Positions 58,153-64,000 of a DNA stretch of 64,000 bases are shown here, one piece after another; the stretch's first letter is position 1; each line of letters opens with the position of its first letter. A model generated the notes under the pieces. It did no database searches. It saw only the letters and a list, made by a program, of their open reading frames with translations, and had not been told where the DNA came from. The DNA comes from Boswellia sacra (taxonomy: Eukaryota > Streptophyta > Magnoliopsida > Sapindales > Burseraceae): the NCBI GenBank assembly GCA_013180625.2, contig SNVD02016092.1, forward strand, positions 310,001 through 374,000, read 5' to 3'. Position numbers and translations under genes: made by a program.

Positions 58153-59555
58153 AATTGTATGTAAGAATTTGAGATGGAGGGGAATTTTAATGCATGAGAA
58201 AATTTTAAAGGAAGTGAGTACAATACTCTTCCTCCCCCTCGTTTTTCATTGTTTGTAAAAATTGTTGGTAGAAGATTTAGCTGAAGCAAGCAAGCAAGCA
58301 GAGAATTTAACCAACGTGTATGATATCTATTTTTCTATTGAAGCATTAATTTTGGCCCCTTGTCACTTGCCTATTATCTTTTCAATTCCTTTTAATTTTT
58401 GATTATTATAGCAAATGGGAGTTAGCTGTACTTGCAGGGGAGCAAATTGGATTTAGCTTTACTTGCAGGGGAATGCTCTCTGGACCCCCCTTGCTCTTTC
58501 CTCTTTACTAACAAAGAATTGTGAGTCCTTGGATTGCCATGAGTGTTGCAGTGATGCTGCCCTTACCTCTAAATTTGAGAAAATGGGTATTATTATACGA
58601 TACTAGTAAGGGAACTCTACAAAACAGTTGCTGATCATCTTATAATTTTTCAGAACTCCAGAAATTTTCTTAAAAAAGAAAAGAGCTGGAAGCTTCAAAA
58701 CAGTAATTGTTTGGGTTTTTTTTTTTTTTGGTTATATTAAATTGTGAAAGATGTTAGATGAAATCTAACTTGAAAGTAACTCCCTGGATATAATAAGATT
58801 TTTTATTACAAAGAAGACGTCTTGTTATGAAAATTTGATTACTTCTTGTTTTTCTTTAGAAATAAAATGTTTTGTATTTATTTTTTTTTGAAGTGTTTTG
58901 TTTAATAAAAGAAGAAAAAAAATAAAAAATAGTTCCTGCAAGGTTTGTTTAATGTTCCTACATCAGACAGACAAGATTAGTTTTGCAGGCGGATAGCTCT
59001 GCGCACGTCGCATTGTATAATTTGAGTGATTCTATTTTTTATAACTAAATTAGGGATAAAATTTATACATTTACTTTATTAGACGTAAATTAAAGATGAT
59101 ATATTAACATATCGCAATTTATCAATTAATATTTAAAAATTATATTAATTTTATTTAGTGTCACCTAACCTTTTCAAAAATGAAATAACGCTTTTATTAA
59201 CAAATTAATTTTCATATTTTTTTATTAATAATTAATAGGATTGAATTATTTAAAAGAGGTATTTCTGATAATAAAAAAAAATCGTAAAAGAAAATGATTT
59301 CTCTTATAAGCTCGTTACTCAAATTATGATGATATCTTGTGAAATTTCATCAATTAAAAAACTTTATTAAAATATCAGTAATTGATATGCCATTGTTTGT
59401 TTGTATCTTCCTAAAACAAAACATTAGGGTGACGTGTCAAAAGGAGAACCATGCAACACAAAATGATGGGTTCTGTCTGTTAATTTGGTTTCCCGACTGT
59501 CCACCCAACCAGCCAGGCAGAAGAGTGAGGAAGGCTTTGCAAGGATTGAAGGAGG
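58153..59555. other. Intergenic between the MUT9-like kinase and the PSA2-like gene
   Basis: 58153 to about 58500 likely includes the kinase 3' UTR. AT-rich in the middle. The last ~150 bp should be the promoter and 5' UTR of the next gene. No other feature recognised. Confidence 0.5.
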
Positions 59556-62367
<2,812 letters not shown>

Positions 62368-62836
62368 GCATGTCTTTTTACTTTTCTGAATTTTCTCTGC
62401 AGATCATGACTGACTTTGGACTCTGAAATTTGTTTAAATATCTCAACAATTAGACATGAGCCTTTACAAACGGCATAAGCGTAATTGATGACTGATGAGT
62501 TATGTTTTTATATTATTTGAATCTGCGCTTTCTGCAATTTTTGCAGGTGAGGAAAGCTTGACTGATTATCCTTCGGCAAGATGAACAAAGCAGGAGGCAG
62601 TAGATAATTTCCGTGTTACTACAGTACAGTGCAAACATAAGTTTTTGTCTGTAGAATTGCCTAAAAGTGGCACAAATTTTAAATCTTTGCAGGCTTCTTT
62701 CTTCTTAAATTTATTTGTTTCTCTTTGGCAACATGATTAACTTGCCAATATACCGTGCAGTAAGTTAATCTTGAAAGCAGCTACCCTTTATAATGGCAGT
62801 CATTTCAGGATCTAAATTTACTCAAGTCATTTCAGG
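62368..62836 (+). other. 3' flank of the PSA2-like gene
   Basis: Probable 3' UTR and terminator region. The fragment CATTTCAGGATCTAAATTTAC near 62803 is repeated around the MITE insertion site (62827 and 63347), a small local repeat that predates the insertion. Confidence 0.45.
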
Positions 62837-63344
62837 TAGGGGTGGCAATTTTTGACATGACCCACGAACACGACACGACGACACGAACACGTTACACGAT
62901 TAATAAATGGGTCGGGTTAGTGTTGAAGGTGTTCAACACGTCAACCCGTTTAATGACACGAATAGTTAAATATATTTTGTACATTCTTAATATGTAAATT
63001 CATTCAATGATATAAATTATTACCTACTTACAATATATATATTATAAAATTAAAATATTTATACTATAAAATAAATTAATTTATAAAATAATAAATTATG
63101 ATGATTTTAATAATATTTTATACTAACAATAGTTTATATTCTAAAAATAATTTTAATTGATTTAAATATAGAGAATATAATATATTATGTATAATTAAGT
63201 TAAACAATTAAGTAAATTATGCGAATTAAATATGACACGATTACGATACGTGGATAACACGTTTAATAATCGGGTGGGTTTGGATTTCATGTTTTGACAC
63301 GAATAATTAAATGGGTCGACACGACACGACACGATTGCCACCCC
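62837..63344. mobile_element. hAT-like MITE, intact sister of the one at 7800-11867
   Basis: Ends TAGGGGTGGCAATTTTTGAC and GATTGCCACCCC, flanked on both sides by TTTCAGG. About 508 bp, no coding. Subterminal ACGACACGA-type repeats lie at both ends. It is collinear throughout with the MITE inside copia-1 and shows the sequence across the site (AATAAATGGGTC) where the Pack-CACTA entered that copy. Confidence 0.85.
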
Positions 63345-63359
63345 TTTCAGGATCTGAAT

Positions 63360-63589
63360 TTACTTCTTTTGGTCTTTACAGCTGCTATAATTGAATGATA
63401 TGAGTTCTTGGCCTCGATTTTCAATATTTTCCAGAGCAAGCTGTGAACTAAATGCAATAAAATTGCCAAATTTCAGCTGTGAAAATAGTTTGCATTTGCG
63501 TAGAGCTTTCCTGGCTGCATTATGATCGGGCGACTTGGGATAATTCAACTTATGGACAATCTTTCTTAGCAAGTGCCTTCTGCATTATG
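63360..63589 (-). CDS. Possible last exon of an unidentified minus-strand gene (partial)
   Basis: After a TGCAG acceptor (63594-63590) the minus strand reads RHLLRKIVHKLNYPKSPDHN, AARKALRKCKLFSQLKFGNF, IAFSSQLALENIENRGQELI and SFNYSSCKDQKK, then TAA at 63360. Composition is balanced and Lys-rich and looks coding against the AT-rich surroundings. I recognise no family. Upstream exons would lie at higher coordinates, perhaps beyond the window. It may also be chance. Confidence 0.35.
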
Positions 63590-64000
63590 ACAGAGAAGCT
63601 AAAAACGTTCAAGTATATAATGCCAGGTATGACATATTTGTCGATATGAATATACCAAAACTTTCCAAACAAAGCCTTCAACAAGCAACCAAGAACAAGT
63701 TTGAATACCTCTTTGGCTTCTCCAAAAGAAAAGAACAGATATTTGCCCTCAATGTATCATATAACCAAGGACCTTGATGTACAATGTATGCTGTGAACTC
63801 TCTTCTCCATACGCCTTCTTGTCCCATCAAAACAAAACTTTATAATAATAGTACCCTCATCCTCGACAACAAAATTTGACTTATTAGACAATGCAAATAA
63901 TTTGAATAACAGTAGAATGAAAAAAACCTTGTCATAGCTTAGTGATGGCATCAGTGAGATACAATAATATCAATACTAACTACTAGCATTGCTGGGCAGC
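63590..64000. other. Window edge, no certain feature
   Basis: A minus-strand open frame (63757-63951) with a hydrophobic start shows no recognisable motif. It could be intron or exon of the gene ending at 63360. Confidence 0.35.

Overview
This is nuclear DNA from a flowering plant, most likely a woody eudicot. Intron-rich genes with GT-AG junctions encode plant-only families: an E-class PPR protein, a chromomethylase, a MUT9-like kinase and a thylakoid-lumen DnaJ-type zinc-finger protein. About half of the window is transposable elements. The gene set would fit a Citrus-like genome, but nothing in the sequence alone proves the species. No tRNA, rRNA or CRISPR was seen.

Layout. 1-3186: a two-exon PPR gene on the minus strand. 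3252-13958: one nest of transposons. A decayed Ty1/copia element (minus strand, 5-bp target duplication) sits just upstream of the PPR start. Its 3' LTR carries a 2.06-kb hAT-like element. Its integrase carries a second hAT-like element, which is itself split by a 3.6-kb CACTA element. The CACTA element holds exon fragments of three unrelated host genes: an FDM/IDN2-type XH domain, an ARIADNE-type E3 ligase and ribosomal protein eS24. All target duplications can be read, so the order of insertion can be reconstructed.

14.4-36 kb: a decayed kinase neighbourhood. An intact, intronless MHK-like kinase (14398-15519, minus) is accompanied by two degenerate relatives. Around them lie duplicated intergenic blocks, a second CACTA element, a lipid-transfer-protein-like gene cut in two by a copia element (19148-23949), a gypsy-like element with very unequal LTRs (25830-30486), and a hAT-like element with a long internal hairpin (34269-35527).

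36.7-64 kb: gene-rich part. It holds a small two-exon gene of 69 codons (36704-37030), a 21-exon CMT3-type chromomethylase (39116-45835, minus), a 16-exon MUT9-like kinase (51058-58152, plus) and a five-exon PSA2-like gene (59556-62367, plus). There is possibly the last exon of a further minus-strand gene near 63.4 kb. CMT3 and the MUT9-like kinase diverge from a 5.2-kb spacer that contains a one-repeat relative of the hAT-like element at 3.3 kb.

Exon models were built by eye from splice signals, reading-frame continuity and remembered family motifs. For CMT3, the MUT9-like kinase and the PSA2-like gene every junction keeps one open frame from start to stop, so these are strong. Family names rest on recognition, not on a search.
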